Assembly (NCBI GenBank): GCA_951813285.1
Contig: OX638355.1
Location: forward strand, 3,615,136-3,679,135
DNA from: Terriglobia bacterium
GTDB taxonomy: Bacteria > Acidobacteriota > Terriglobia > Versatilivoradales > Versatilivoraceae
Reading direction: 5' to 3'
Length of the DNA stretch: 64,000 nt
Notes under the pieces: generated by a model
Told to the model about the DNA's origin: nothing
What the model saw: only the letters and a program-made list of their open reading frames with translations
The model's database searches: none
Shown: positions 26,253-35,351 of the stretch, in pieces
Numbering within the stretch: position 1 is the stretch's first letter
Layout of the letters: each line of letters opens with the position of its first letter
Translations under genes and position numbers: made by a program

Positions 26253-29200
26253 TCACTCCAACACGATCCTGACTTTGTCGGCTTCCTTTCCCTTAAGGAG
26301 TTCGTCCAGGTACCTTTCGAATCGTTTTTTCATCTCCGCAGGTGTCGCCGGTGAACCTCCTGAGAGCAACGCTGCGCGCAGGTCTGCGGACTTGACTGAT
26401 ACCCTCTGAAGCCCGGAAAAGACTTCATTCAGAGCATGGATGAAGTCCTGGTCTAGGTTACCCGGCAGCGCTTGTCTCTCGATGAAGGCATCGATCAACT
26501 TCCGGGAGGCAGGGGTGAGCAGATCCAGGTTTGCCCGGGTTGTCGAGGATTCCAGGTTGATCAACAATGTTCGGGTCCAATCCGTAATCAGTTGGTCCAG
26601 TTCCTTGTCCAGATTATCCAATAGCAATCCCGCAGGCGCGGTGGATGGTTCCGTGCCTGGTTTGTAATCACAGTACGGACAGATGGTGGATGCCTTCAAA
26701 TCTTGTTCCGTAAGCGCGAAGCAACTCCTCAGTCCCCCTAAGCGGTCTTGGAGGTATGTAAGGTGCTGTCGGGGCATCAACTCAATGGTAGATAGCCTCT
26801 GGAGTGATTTTAGTCGGCCATCGTTCATGAACCTGGTCTTGCGTTGATCTTCGTTGACGCCCAGCCGCGCCCTGGCATGCAGTGTCAGGTACCTATGCAC
26901 ATAATCGTTCTTGAGGTCGTTCAATTGGCGCCTCATCCGCCTGCGGAATGTTACGTCGTCCCGTTTTTTGGGATCGCTGAATTGCTCAAGGGCGTGATTC
27001 CGAGCGTCCTGGACCCTGCCTACCCAGACATGCTTCGCCGGCATGCCGACCTCGGCCGTAGAAAGGTAGGAGACGGTAGCGTTGAGATCGGTTCCTAAAT
27101 TCTCCAAAGATCGGATCCGGGACAGTGAATCGAATCCGGCTCGATGGCCCGCCACTGCCGTGGCATCAATCCGCAAATTCTTGAGCTTGCCAGGCATGTT
27201 GTAGGCTTGCAGCGATTCCAGAAAAGTCTTGGTCTCGTTCAACCGGTTCCGGAGTTTCTTCGCCTCTTCCTCGGCCAGCAAGCTTTGGCCCCAGAAGGAC
27301 AGGCCGCCTTGCAAGCTCCTCTGCGCAAGCAGGAGGCTTTCCACCTTGTCGGAAATCTCCTTCTGCAACTGTTGGACAGGTTCGTTCTTGCCTTGTGTGA
27401 CCAATTGGGCCATCCCGGGTGCAAGACCCAGCAGTTCGAACAGAGCCACAAGGACGGGCAGGTTCCAGTCCTTGGGCCGCTCGATGTGCTTGAACTGGGT
27501 CAGTTCATCGATAGACATCGCGGCCAACTGCGCAAGTCCGACTGCGTCGAATTTCCTGCCGGGGACGGCAAGAACGACATGGCCCGAGTAGACCAGGCTG
27601 GCCAGGACAACAACCACCCATTCCGGCTCCAAACGCTGCCGATTCTTGTCCATGTACTCCAGACCCTGGTCATCCTGGATCAGTTCGGAGCGATTGACGA
27701 CTTGACCATGACCCTTCTTTTCGAGCAGATTCAGAATGTGTCGGGAGTACATTGATTTTTCGGGAGCGAGCTTTTCGCCGTCGAGAAGCTGCAAAGCGTC
27801 CAGTACTGCCGTGGCTTGCCGGCTGGGCCTTTGACCGGCTACGGCCTCTATGGCGTTTTCCGCCGCCAAGTGTCGAGTGTCCCCTGTGATCAACACCGCG
27901 AATCGAGGGTATTCGGGAGCTCGATCCTGGAAATGAGCGTCCAGACAGATTCCGGAGACCGTGTTGATCAGATCGCGGAAGTTCACGCGTTCCTCGTCAG
28001 CAATGCCAGACAGTTTCCGGATGGACTTGCCTTGTGCCCACTGCGTAAGTAACTTGGTGCGCCCCTGATAGGTGACTTCGATGGCATCGGCCTTGTGCCT
28101 AATAAGCCACCGCACCAGGTCTCGCCGAAAATGGAATGACTTGGTCTCGTAAGTGGACTTGGCGTGTCCCGATGAGGTGGAAGCCAGATCCAGGGCTGCG
28201 GCATAACTCCGAAGCGCAGTGAGGAATTCATCGTCTGTTTTGCTGAGTCGCAGAAACAATTCATCGGAATTCTTCTCATCCCTGAAGAATGGCGCATCGA
28301 AGGGCTGGATGAAGTACAGATAGAAGTCCCGAGGCGGGACGACCGTGGAGCGTTCGTTGGGCGCGCCAAAGAAAAGATAGCCTTGGCGAGCTGTCTTGCG
28401 GTCCATCCACTCCAGTTCGTGCTGCCAGATCTTGTAGCCGGTGACATAGGTGGAATCGGTGCACTCCATGACCTGTCTCAGGGCTTCGTAGTAGTAGCGG
28501 TCGAGTTGGGTAGCATCGAGGCTCTCTGCACGCCTTTCGATCAGTGCGTCGAAGTCATCGGTTTTCTTCAGGTCGAGGTAACACTGCCGGTTGTCCGGGT
28601 TGGATGAGATGAATTGGCCGCTGACCGTCTTGTGGATTTCACGCAGGACAGTCTCTACCTGGGAGAGTAGATCGTCTGCAGGATCACCGCCCAGCTCCTC
28701 GATGCCCGGTTGGTACAGACAGAGACCATCACGAAGCTCTTTGGCGGTTGCCCCTAAGGGGGCGTAGATGTCCCCGGTGGTGAGTCGGTGTACTGATAAG
28801 GCGTGGATGATTCGTAGCGCCATGGGCTTGTAGGCTGGGCGTGTGAACGTCTGTTGGATACGGGACTCCAACACCTGGCTGCAATCAATGACCGCCTTGA
28901 TGTCCGAATCGGAACGGAACGATGGGTTCTCTCGGAGATGGGTCCAGTAGGTATCATAGGCAATGAGCCCAGGCTGGTCGTTCGGCATGGCCTGGTCGAG
29001 CCTCTTCTTCATGGCTAGGGACAGAGTCTTTAACACCTCTCGTTTTTCCACCACAGACACGCGCTCAAACGTGTCGATGTAGTCGGGATGCACCGGGAAG
29101 AGCCGGACGAATTCATCCATGCGCTCGTTCATGTGGTCGTAGAACTTGCCGAACGGGGTCAGGTACTCGCGTATCCTGGCCTGTTGCTCACCGGTTTTCC

Positions 29201-29981
29201 TGAGAAGCCGCTCGGCCACGACGAACTTGACATCGTTGCGAGCGATAAGCACTTGCTCGAACCGATCTTTCACCCGGCGAATGCTGTCGGATACGAACGA
29301 GAAGCGGGGACTGTCGAAGATGGCTTCCTGTACGCCAGCCATAAAGCGAAAACGCAGGTCCTTGCAAACCTCGCCGATTTCGCGAAGGAAGTTCAAATCC
29401 AGAATGAGTTCCTGGTCCTTGCGGGAGCGCAGGTAATCGAGGAGTTCATCTACCACGAGGAGCAGACCGTAGTCCGGATAGAGCTGGTGGAAAGCGGTCA
29501 TCATCTCTTCAAAGGACCGTTTGTTACCGGGTACCCTGTCGGTGGAGGGGAAGCTGTAAACCACTCCTATCGCCGCAAGGTGATCTTCCAGCTCGGCGGC
29601 AACGATATCCCGCAAGGACATGGTAGTCGCCCCGATCTCAGTCCGAACCACCTTGAACCGGCCGCCGATTTTCCGGGCAGCACTCGCCGCGTCGGCATCG
29701 CTGAGACTGGCTGTGAGGTCGGCATTCTCTGCAACCGCTGATATTACTGACATGAGGTGGGATTTGCCGGTGCCGTAGTTGCCGGCGATCAGAAGGCCTT
29801 TGTTGTCGGTCGGGCGCTCGAACTGCAGTTGGGGGATGACCATGGCCGTCAGTTTTTCTGCCATCTCCTCGGAGATGGCGTAGGTCTCGACAAGCTGCCG
29901 GGCCGCAGCCGATTCGTCGGCGTCCCGGAGTTGGACTACGGACTCGATGGGCTCAAACTGGATCAGGTCACCGTATTTCAT
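26253..29981 (-). CDS. brxC: BrxC, large AAA+-type ATPase of BREX
   Basis: 1242 residues from the ATG at 29981; an upstream in-frame start would overlap the end of brxF. Walker [18 protein letters not shown] with lysine 73, Walker [16 protein letters not shown] with D178-E179. Remaining ~1000 residues are helical, with one CPYC near the end. BrxC/PglY proteins are the large ATPases of all BREX complexes and recruit PglX and DNA. Length and position after brxF fit type 3. Starts 34 bases after brxF; intact, unlike two genes downstream. Confidence 0.9.
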   Translation of the reverse strand: MKYGDLIQFEPIESVVQLRDADESAAARQLVETYAISEEMAEKLTAMVIPQLQFERPTDNKGLLIAGNYGTGKSHLMSVISAVAENADLTASLSDADAASAARKIGGRFKVVRTEIGATTMSLRDIVAAELEDHLAAIGVVYSFPSTDRVPGNKRSFEEMMTAFHQLYPDYGLLLVVDELLDYLRSRKDQELILDLNFLREIGEVCKDLRFRFMAGVQEAIFDSPRFSFVSDSIRRVKDRFEQVLIARNDVKFVVAERLLRKTGEQQARIREYLTPFGKFYDHMNERMDEFVRLFPVHPDYIDTFERVSVVEKREVLKTLSLAMKKRLDQAMPNDQPGLIAYDTYWTHLRENPSFRSDSDIKAVIDCSQVLESRIQQTFTRPAYKPMALRIIHALSVHRLTTGDIYAPLGATAKELRDGLCLYQPGIEELGGDPADDLLSQVETVLREIHKTVSGQFISSNPDNRQCYLDLKKTDDFDALIERRAESLDATQLDRYYYEALRQVMECTDSTYVTGYKIWQHELEWMDRKTARQGYLFFGAPNERSTVVPPRDFYLYFIQPFDAPFFRDEKNSDELFLRLSKTDDEFLTALRSYAAALDLASTSSGHAKSTYETKSFHFRRDLVRWLIRHKADAIEVTYQGRTKLLTQWAQGKSIRKLSGIADEERVNFRDLINTVSGICLDAHFQDRAPEYPRFAVLITGDTRHLAAENAIEAVAGQRPSRQATAVLDALQLLDGEKLAPEKSMYSRHILNLLEKKGHGQVVNRSELIQDDQGLEYMDKNRQRLEPEWVVVVLASLVYSGHVVLAVPGRKFDAVGLAQLAAMSIDELTQFKHIERPKDWNLPVLVALFELLGLAPGMAQLVTQGKNEPVQQLQKEISDKVESLLLAQRSLQGGLSFWGQSLLAEEEAKKLRNRLNETKTFLESLQAYNMPGKLKNLRIDATAVAGHRAGFDSLSRIRSLENLGTDLNATVSYLSTAEVGMPAKHVWVGRVQDARNHALEQFSDPKKRDDVTFRRRMRRQLNDLKNDYVHRYLTLHARARLGVNEDQRKTRFMNDGRLKSLQRLSTIELMPRQHLTYLQDRLGGLRSCFALTEQDLKASTICPYCDYKPGTEPSTAPAGLLLDNLDKELDQLITDWTRTLLINLESSTTRANLDLLTPASRKLIDAFIERQALPGNLDQDFIHALNEVFSGLQRVSVKSADLRAALLSGGSPATPAEMKKRFERYLDELLKGKEADKVRIVLE

Positions 29982-30015
29982 CGCCTTCGCTCGCTCGCAA
30001 AAAGACCCATTGTGT

Positions 30016-30492
30016 TCATATCGTTCCCTCCGGGCTTGCCACCAGAAAATCACGCAGCGGACAGCGTCTGTATTCCGGATGGTCAGGAGTGGCATAGGTC
30101 AGGAAACCATTGGCAACGGAACCGTTCCATGCAGCCACAATAGTTCTGTTGCGGGAAAGTCCCTGGAGTAGTCGAAGCGGGTCCTGTTTGAGGCCAATGT
30201 CGAATAGGACTTCAATGTTGTCGAGCAGGATCGTCTCTCTGCCGCCGTTGCTGACGATCTCTCGAAGAATTTGAGGCAGTTGTAAGGCCCGTTGCCGTCC
30301 GGTCAACTCCAGCATCCGTCGAGATAGTTCAAGATTGACATTCAGCAGAGGTGCGCCGGTCCGGTCCCGTACGTCCCTCAACGCAATGGTTTTGCCGGCG
30401 CCGGCCGGTGCGACGACCAGCAGCAACCGATAATAGAGTGTGGCGGCTTGCTCGACCTTTCGCAAGATCTGGTCCACAAGGGGCTCCGCCAT
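30016..30492 (-). CDS. brxF: BrxF, small P-loop protein of type 3 BREX
   Basis: 158 residues from ATG 30492, chosen because AAAGGAGG lies seven bases upstream and the start overlaps the preceding stop (TGATG). Walker [18 protein letters not shown] with lysine 34, Walker [14 protein letters not shown]. BrxF is the type-defining small ATPase that heads BREX type 3 operons, followed by brxC as here. First intact gene of the operon. Confidence 0.88.
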   Translation of the reverse strand: MAEPLVDQILRKVEQAATLYYRLLLVVAPAGAGKTIALRDVRDRTGAPLLNVNLELSRRMLELTGRQRALQLPQILREIVSNGGRETILLDNIEVLFDIGLKQDPLRLLQGLSRNRTIVAAWNGSVANGFLTYATPDHPEYRRCPLRDFLVASPEGTI

Positions 30493-30629
30493 CACGCGCC
30501 TCCTTTGCGCTTCGGTATTGCCGTCCGCGTTTCGTCCAACCACCGGTCGATGGATTCTTTTCGAAAACGCCAATGACGCCCTACTTTTTGGGGAGGAACC
30601 TTGCCTTCCCCTACAAATTTGTAGTGCGT
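30492..30629 (-). pseudogene. Truncated excisionase-like HTH regulator
   Basis: 45 codons without a start, running directly on from the hicA stop codon and ending in TGA, which overlaps the brxF ATG. Reads VGEGKVPPQKVGRHWRFRKE then SIDRWLDETR, the recognition-helix and wing region of MerR/excisionase-type DNA-binding proteins ('...GKLPGFKVGRHWRF...'). The first half is gone. It was probably translationally coupled to brxF and may have been a regulator of the locus. The break coincides with the end of hicA. Confidence 0.72.
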
Positions 30630-30857
30630 TTACGAGTTTAATAGCTCGAAGTAGCGGTGACGGTTCATACCGGAACTTCTGAGCAGGTTCTTGATAATAA
30701 AGACAGGGACGGCTCGATATACAGGTATGACCAAGGGTCTTGGGACCCCCGGTTTGGTGTAGATAAGATGATCGCCGGCTTGTCGAGAAAAATTGAAGCC
30801 GTCTTTCTCGAAGACCGCAACCAGACGCCTGTAGTTGACGGGACGAAGTGCCGGCAT
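30630..30857 (-). CDS. hicA: HicA-family toxin
   Basis: 75 residues; normal HicA size. Double-stranded-RNA-binding-fold mRNA interferase. Key signs: YRRLVAVFEKDGFNFSRQAG with the catalytic histidine in GDHLIYTK, then VIPVYRAVPVFIIKNLLRSS and GMNRHRYFELL. The ATG abuts the hicB stop. Antitoxin gene comes first (hicB then hicA), a common order. Located immediately upstream of the BREX operon on the same strand, so some read-through into brxF is possible. Confidence 0.88.
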   Translation of the reverse strand: MPALRPVNYRRLVAVFEKDGFNFSRQAGDHLIYTKPGVPRPLVIPVYRAVPVFIIKNLLRSSGMNRHRYFELLNS

Positions 30858-31148
30858 CTAGTGAATTTCAACGGACACGTGGTCCATAGAAACGAATTCC
30901 GGAGCCAGCCATCCGTTAGTGTCGTGTGTATACCCCGCTTCCTCTAAGATCATTTCGAGCGTGCCGTGCTTGTAGGCCGTCTGAAGGAATGCCCTGACAG
31001 CGATTTTGATATTTTCCTGAGCTTTGTCAGGCGTGTTACCACAGCTCGATACGTCCAGTTCAGCCGCATGCGCCACAAACACGCCGGCCTCCCTAAAGAC
31101 GTGAACGGTGAATGGAATGGACTGGCAGTCCAAGGTCTTCATAGTCAT
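30858..31148 (-). CDS. hicB: HicB-family antitoxin
   Basis: 96 residues from ATG 31148 (a start six bases later is equally possible). Partial RNase H-like fold: FTVHVFREAGVFVAHAAELD, VSSCGNTPDKAQENIKIAVR, then EMILEEAGY. Neutralises HicA and usually represses its own promoter. No separate HTH or ribbon-helix-helix C-terminus is visible; the protein ends shortly after the core with SMDHVSVEIH. Confidence 0.85.
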   Translation of the reverse strand: MTMKTLDCQSIPFTVHVFREAGVFVAHAAELDVSSCGNTPDKAQENIKIAVRAFLQTAYKHGTLEMILEEAGYTHDTNGWLAPEFVSMDHVSVEIH

Positions 31149-31205
31149 GTCAAGACTGTATCGCAATTAGAATGAAGCAGGCAAGGGAACCCATTCCAGG
31201 CCTTG

Positions 31206-31232
31206 TGCGGGCGGGACGCCCGAGCTCCCGGG
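31206..31232. repeat. Single end of the GC palindrome repeat (REP-like)
   Basis: TGCGGGCGGGACGCCCGAGC TCCCGGG, the same arm that ends the two paired elements at 32454-32605 and 37394-37606. Present here as one arm only, between hicB and the acetamidase-like gene. Could act as a bidirectional hairpin between the two converging or tandem transcripts. Confidence 0.6.
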
Positions 31233-31255
31233 AAGTCGTCATCCAACGGAACCCC

Positions 31256-32221
31256 CTACGGGGCGAGGTAGCGGGTGGGAATCTCGGCTCCCGCCACGAA
31301 GTTCAGCTTCCCCAGCTTGCACATCTGATAGACGTTGATGCGGAAGTCCGGGCAGACGCTCACCAGGCAGTAGGCGTCGGTGGGGGTGAACCCGTAGTCC
31401 GTGATGAGCCAGTCCATCAGGTGGAAGGTGGCCGTTTCCACGGCAACTTCCAGGGGCCGGTAGGCGTGGACGGCCACGATGGAATCGGGCTTTTCTATCC
31501 GCATGTAGGGAATGGTCCTGCCCTTCACCAGTTCCAGGCTCAGGCGTACGGTGGCATTGGTTTCGGCTGCCGTCCCGGTGAACTCGGTGTCCCCTTGGCT
31601 GGCATGGACGTCCCCCAGGTAAAAGCGGGCGCCCGGGTGAAAGATGGGGAGATAGATCTTGTTTCCCGGAGCCAGGTCGCGGATGTCCAGGTTGCCGCCC
31701 CAGGGACCCTGCCCGTCGCCGCTGGTGGTTACCTCGCGGTCAGGGGCCACCCCCAAAGTCCCGACAAAGGGAGTGATGGGCCACTGGATCCGTTGATTGA
31801 AGTGCAAGGTGCCGTCCCGGGTGGTCCCGCTCGTCCCCGGAGCATGACGAAAAATCCTGGTGGTGTATTGAGACGAGAGTTCCGGCCAGCGGGTTGAGGC
31901 GCCCAGAGGCCCGCGGTTGGGACCCACCGCCGTCCAGGAGTACTCCGCCACCGTGATGGCCTCGATGTTCACCCCGAGCAGGTCTCCAACTTCGGCGCCC
32001 TCCAGCCAGACCGGTCCGCCAATGGGATTGGCCAGCGGAGGGTCCCGGTCGAACCCGGGCCGCAGGCTTGGAATGGCCTTGTCGTCCGGGGTGCGGAAAT
32101 AGCCGGTGCTGGCATCCCAGGTTTCGATTTCGAAGCTCTCGCCGGGTCTGACCCTCAACAGCGGCTCGTCTTCCCAATCAAAGGCATACTTTCTGGCCTG
32201 ATCACGAGTAATTTTCTTCAA
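31256..32221 (-). CDS. Acetamidase/formamidase family protein
   Basis: 321 residues. Matches the acetamidase/formamidase family that hydrolyses short amides to ammonia and acid: VRPGESFEIETWDAST, NPIGGPVWLEGAEVGDLLGV, and GDVHASQGDTEFTGTAAETN, a conserved metal and active-site region, then HLMDWLITDYGFTPTDAYCL. No signal peptide; cytoplasmic. Stands alone, with 1.5 kb of repeats upstream. The real amide substrate cannot be read from sequence. Confidence 0.88.
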   Translation of the reverse strand: MKKITRDQARKYAFDWEDEPLLRVRPGESFEIETWDASTGYFRTPDDKAIPSLRPGFDRDPPLANPIGGPVWLEGAEVGDLLGVNIEAITVAEYSWTAVGPNRGPLGASTRWPELSSQYTTRIFRHAPGTSGTTRDGTLHFNQRIQWPITPFVGTLGVAPDREVTTSGDGQGPWGGNLDIRDLAPGNKIYLPIFHPGARFYLGDVHASQGDTEFTGTAAETNATVRLSLELVKGRTIPYMRIEKPDSIVAVHAYRPLEVAVETATFHLMDWLITDYGFTPTDAYCLVSVCPDFRINVYQMCKLGKLNFVAGAEIPTRYLAP

Positions 32222-32453
32222 GGCGCCTCCTTTATGGTCATCGTGAGGGATGGTATTTTCTCACGAAACCGATCCTTCTTCAGCGAAGTCGTGCACCGGC
32301 TGGCCCAGCGGGCGATAAGTCCAACTCCGCCCTGGCGTGCAAATCATCCGCGGGTGAAACAACCAACCGCCAAAAAAGGCGAACCACGAATGGACACGAA
32401 TGGACACAAAGACGGATGGACCTCCTTGGATGCGACGATGTCACGGGAGGAAG

Positions 32454-32605
32454 CCCGGGAGCGCGGGCGTCCCGCCCGCAACCTTATTCGTGCAAGCAGC
32501 CTGCGATCCAGGGGCATTCCCTCGAACAGTGCACCAAACCGGCCTTTGCAGGGTTCGCTACTATGGCGCCAAGTCCTATGCGGGCGAGACGCCCGCGCTC
32601 CCGGG
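32454..32605. repeat. Paired REP element (REPIN-like), short copy
   Basis: Begins CCCGGGAGCGCGGGCGTCCC and ends with the inverse, GGGCGAGACGCCCGCGCTCC CGGG, enclosing about 95 bases. The inside includes CCTTATTCGTGCAAGCAGCC and GCACCAAACC, both found inverted inside the longer element at 37394-37606. So the two are copies of one mobile palindromic element in opposite orientation. No coding sequence. Confidence 0.72.
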
Positions 32606-32997
32606 TGGGCGTTCTCCCATTCACTCTTGCTCCTCAAGAGAGCGTGTCGGGTTGCCGGGCCGCAGCCCTGCCGTGCAGATCATGCGAGAGAGCCTCTTGC
32701 AATATTGGCAGTGGGACAGGTCATTTTGCCGGCAATCGTGATGTTCTGCCTATTTCAATAGTCGGGCGCGACCTGGTGGAAAAGGGAGTTCACCACAAAA
32801 AGCACAAAACGAATTTCGTGATTTCGAGTCTTGGCAATCCGAAGTTGATCCCCATGGCGCCGGGTTGACCGGATGTATGCAGATAGCGCGGAACTTGTGC
32901 GACGGGTTCGGGAGTCAACACCTTGCAGGCTTTCAGTGTTTTGCTCTTTTTGTGTTCTTGTGCCTTTTGTGGCCATCCCCGGCAAAGGTCACGCTGC

Positions 32998-33016
32998 CGA
33001 ATTTTGCAAAAGGCTC
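32998..33016 (+). repeat. Solo 19-base terminal repeat of the IS found in brxHII
   Basis: CGAATTTTGCAAAAGGCTC is identical over all 19 bases to the right end of the insertion at 17924-19410. No transposase or second end is seen within this 1.5-kb intergenic region. Sequence just inside is only faintly similar (GTCA-GC near the end), so this is a decayed or excised copy or a related non-autonomous element. Confidence 0.7.
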
Positions 33017-33053
33017 ATCCTTGCGTCGGCTTGTGCTTCAATTGGGCTCACCG

Positions 33054-33412
33054 GCATTTGCTGCCGCCGCCTACGCGGCTCGACATCCATAGGCGATGTT
33101 TCCCATGGGCTGACGCCCACGGCTAAGTGCTGCCGCGGCTTCGCCGCTTTATAAGGAAGGTCTGTAGGAGAGGTTTCCTCCCCGGATCTGGGTCAACCGC
33201 GGCTTCGCCGCTCTCTCCGAAGTCAAGACACTGCTCGGGCGCGGGATGCTTTAGTTAAATGATCATCTCCCGGGCATCAGCCCGGGGTTCCAGGCAGCCG
33301 CCAAGGCGGCGGTAGCACTTAGCCGTGGGCGTCAGCCCATGGACCACGTGCTCTCTAAGAATTGAGCCGCGTAGGCGGCGACAGCAATTTCCCCGGGTAT
33401 TCGATCTCAGAC
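33054..33412. repeat. Palindrome-rich intergenic repeat family R3, copy 2
   Basis: Units GCCGCCGCCTACGCGGCTCG, GGGCTGACGCCCACGGCTAA, AGCCGTGGGCGTCAGCCCAT and GCGTAGGCGGCGACAGCA, the same as at 2878-3040, partly in the opposite orientation. Together with R1 copy c, the REPIN copy and the solo IS end it fills the 1.5 kb between the acetamidase-like gene and the sulfatase gene; I see no gene in this gap. Confidence 0.65.
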
Positions 33413-33585
33413 AAGTGTCGCCGCCGTTCTGCCGGGCGGATCATACGAGAGTGAAACAATCGCGAATCGACAATCCCTTCGTGACCTTGGTATCCCGTCG
33501 CGGTTAACCTCAACGCCTTAGTGGCCCTTCGTCGTTCTTCGTGTGTCTTCGTGGATCACTCTTTTTTCGGTTGTTTCAGGCAAGC
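33413..33585 (-). repeat. Intergenic repeat family R1, copy c
   Basis: Inverse orientation to copies a and b. Contains GGATCATACGAGAGTGAAAC, GGTTAACCTCAACGCCTTAG and TTCGTGGATCACTC. Uninterrupted at the site where copy a carries the 130-base insertion. Confidence 0.78.
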
Positions 33586-33661
33586 TTAACGTGGCGATCA
33601 AATCACTATCCACTCTCCACTAGTCACTATTCACTTCTCACCTGGCTGCACCACCGTCCCA

Positions 33662-33667
33662 TATAAT
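33662..33667 (+). promoter_or_regulatory. Possible -10 box of the sulfatase gene
   Basis: TATAAT stands about 60 bases before the ATG, just after the repeat island, with only a weak -35 candidate 17 bases upstream. The gene also has AAAGGAG seven bases before its start. Confidence 0.4.
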
Positions 33668-33725
33668 GGGGCGGCTGATACAGAGTGAAACAGGTGTGGT
33701 CCCGACAAGGTAAAGGAGTATCTCC

Positions 33726-35306
33726 ATGACGGCCAAAGATTTCAGCAGAAGAGAATTTCTGACGCGGGCTCCGGCCTCGGCGGCGGCCGTCGGTCTGGCC
33801 GGCTGCGCCGGCTGCGGCGACCGGCAGAGGAAGAGCGCCGGGGATGTTTCCGGGGGGGTCTGGGAAAAACCGCCCGATCAAAAAGGCAAGGGAAACCGGC
33901 TGAACCTCATCCTGCTGGACGTGGACACCTTTCGTGCCGACAACCTGGCCTGCTATGGCGGGAACCAGGTGGACTGCCCCAACCTCAACCGCTTTGCGCA
34001 GGACAGCGTCATCTTCGAAGATGCCTACCCGGAGGCACTGCCGACGGTTCCCATTCGGCGAAACCTCATGACGGGGCGAAGAATCGTGCCTTTCGACTAC
34101 TACCAGCAGCATGATCCGGTGCAAATGCCCGGCTGGCATCCACTGTTCTTCGAAGACGTCACCCTGGCCGAGACCCTTCATGAAGCCGGCTACGCCACCG
34201 CCCTGATCGCCGACATTCTCCATTTCACCCGGCCCGGGCGCAACTTTCACCGAGGTTTCCGCTATTTCGACTGGGTCAGAGGGCATTCCTTCGATTACTA
34301 CGCCACCTTGCCTCACCAACTTCCGGAGATCACCGATGTGGTCCCGGAAGCCTACCTGGAGAATTTCAGCCCTTTCTCCAGAGCCGACCTGCGGTGGGAA
34401 GTCAACCAGGGCAAGCTGAACATGAGCCGGTGGCTGAAGGAGGGCGAATCCCTGATTGAGATCACCGCCAGGAAGGTCATTGCTTGGCTCAGGGAAAATC
34501 ACGGCCACAACCCCTTCTTCCTCCAAATGGAGGCCTTCGATCCCCACGAGCCCTGGGACCCGCCCAGGAGATTCCTGGACAAATACATGCCCAATGCCAA
34601 GGGTCCCACCTGGACCACGCCGCCCTACGATGATGTAGAGGTTCCGGAGGAGGGAGTCAAACGGCTGAGAGCCAACTACTTCGCCGAAAGCGAATGCGTG
34701 GACTACTGGCTGGGAGAGATCTTCAAGGTGATTGAGGAACTGGGACTCTTCGACAACTCGATCGTGGCCTTCATGTCTGATCATGGAGCACTGCTGGGGG
34801 AGCAGGGCCAGTTCTGCAAAGGGCCGGAACGCATTCGCCGCCAGGTGACTCATCTGCCCCTGCTGGTTCGCCTGCCCGGCAGGGAAGGCGCCGGCCGGCG
34901 AGTGGGCGGCTTCGTCCAGATCCCCGACTACGTTCCCACCCTGCTGGGACGGCTGGAACTGGAGCCGGTCCCACGGGTGACCGGAAAGGACTTCTGGCCG
35001 TTGGTCACCGGAAAAACCCGGAGCATTCACGATCACGCCGTCATGGCCTACGGATGGATCGGGGCGGTGAGAACCCCCGAATGGAACTTCAGCGCGGTGT
35101 GGAATCCCGAGGAATATTCCGGCCGCTATCCGGCCCAGCTCTACAGCCGCGAAAAGGATCCCGACGAGCTGACGGACGTGGCTGCAAAATATCCGGACGT
35201 GGTGGCGGATCTGAAGCGGAAGCTAGACGACTACATCGAAGCCGGCCGGGGACTCACCCGCGGCAGCTTTCACGCCCCTCGCGGGGTAGGGAAGCCGACC
35301 TATTGA
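33726..35306 (+). CDS. Sulfatase-like lipoprotein with Thr at the formylglycine position
   Basis: 526 residues of the sulfatase/alkaline phosphatase superfamily. The N-terminus has a twin-arginine motif (SRREFLTRAP) and a lipobox LAGC with Cys27, so it is probably Tat-exported and lipid-anchored. Metal-binding LILLDVDTFRADNLACYGG (D65, D67) and MSDHGALLGEQGQFCKGPER are intact. Where sulfatases have C/S-x-P-x-R the protein reads T107-V-P-I-R111, then NLMTGRR. Thr cannot become formylglycine, so this is not a classical sulfatase; phosphoesterase-type chemistry with a Thr nucleophile, or a lost activity, are options. I recall PTxPxRR-type homologues in other genomes, so it may be a subfamily trait. 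Confidence 0.87.
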   Translation: MTAKDFSRREFLTRAPASAAAVGLAGCAGCGDRQRKSAGDVSGGVWEKPPDQKGKGNRLNLILLDVDTFRADNLACYGGNQVDCPNLNRFAQDSVIFEDAYPEALPTVPIRRNLMTGRRIVPFDYYQQHDPVQMPGWHPLFFEDVTLAETLHEAGYATALIADILHFTRPGRNFHRGFRYFDWVRGHSFDYYATLPHQLPEITDVVPEAYLENFSPFSRADLRWEVNQGKLNMSRWLKEGESLIEITARKVIAWLRENHGHNPFFLQMEAFDPHEPWDPPRRFLDKYMPNAKGPTWTTPPYDDVEVPEEGVKRLRANYFAESECVDYWLGEIFKVIEELGLFDNSIVAFMSDHGALLGEQGQFCKGPERIRRQVTHLPLLVRLPGREGAGRRVGGFVQIPDYVPTLLGRLELEPVPRVTGKDFWPLVTGKTRSIHDHAVMAYGWIGAVRTPEWNFSAVWNPEEYSGRYPAQLYSREKDPDELTDVAAKYPDVVADLKRKLDDYIEAGRGLTRGSFHAPRGVGKPTY

Positions 35307-35351
35307 ACGGAGTCGAACCATGGCAGACCTGGTCGTCGGTTACACGACAAG

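Noticed and set aside
11993-30492. BREX type 1, 2, 5 or 6
   Set aside because: No brxB, brxL, pglW, brxD or brxHI is seen; brxF at the head, PglXI and a brxHII-pglZ-brxA end are the type 3 order.
11993-31148. Prophage or integrative element carrying the BREX operon
   Set aside because: No integrase, structural phage gene or tRNA-attached direct repeats were found at its borders; only the excisionase-like fragment hints at it and that family also regulates other loci.
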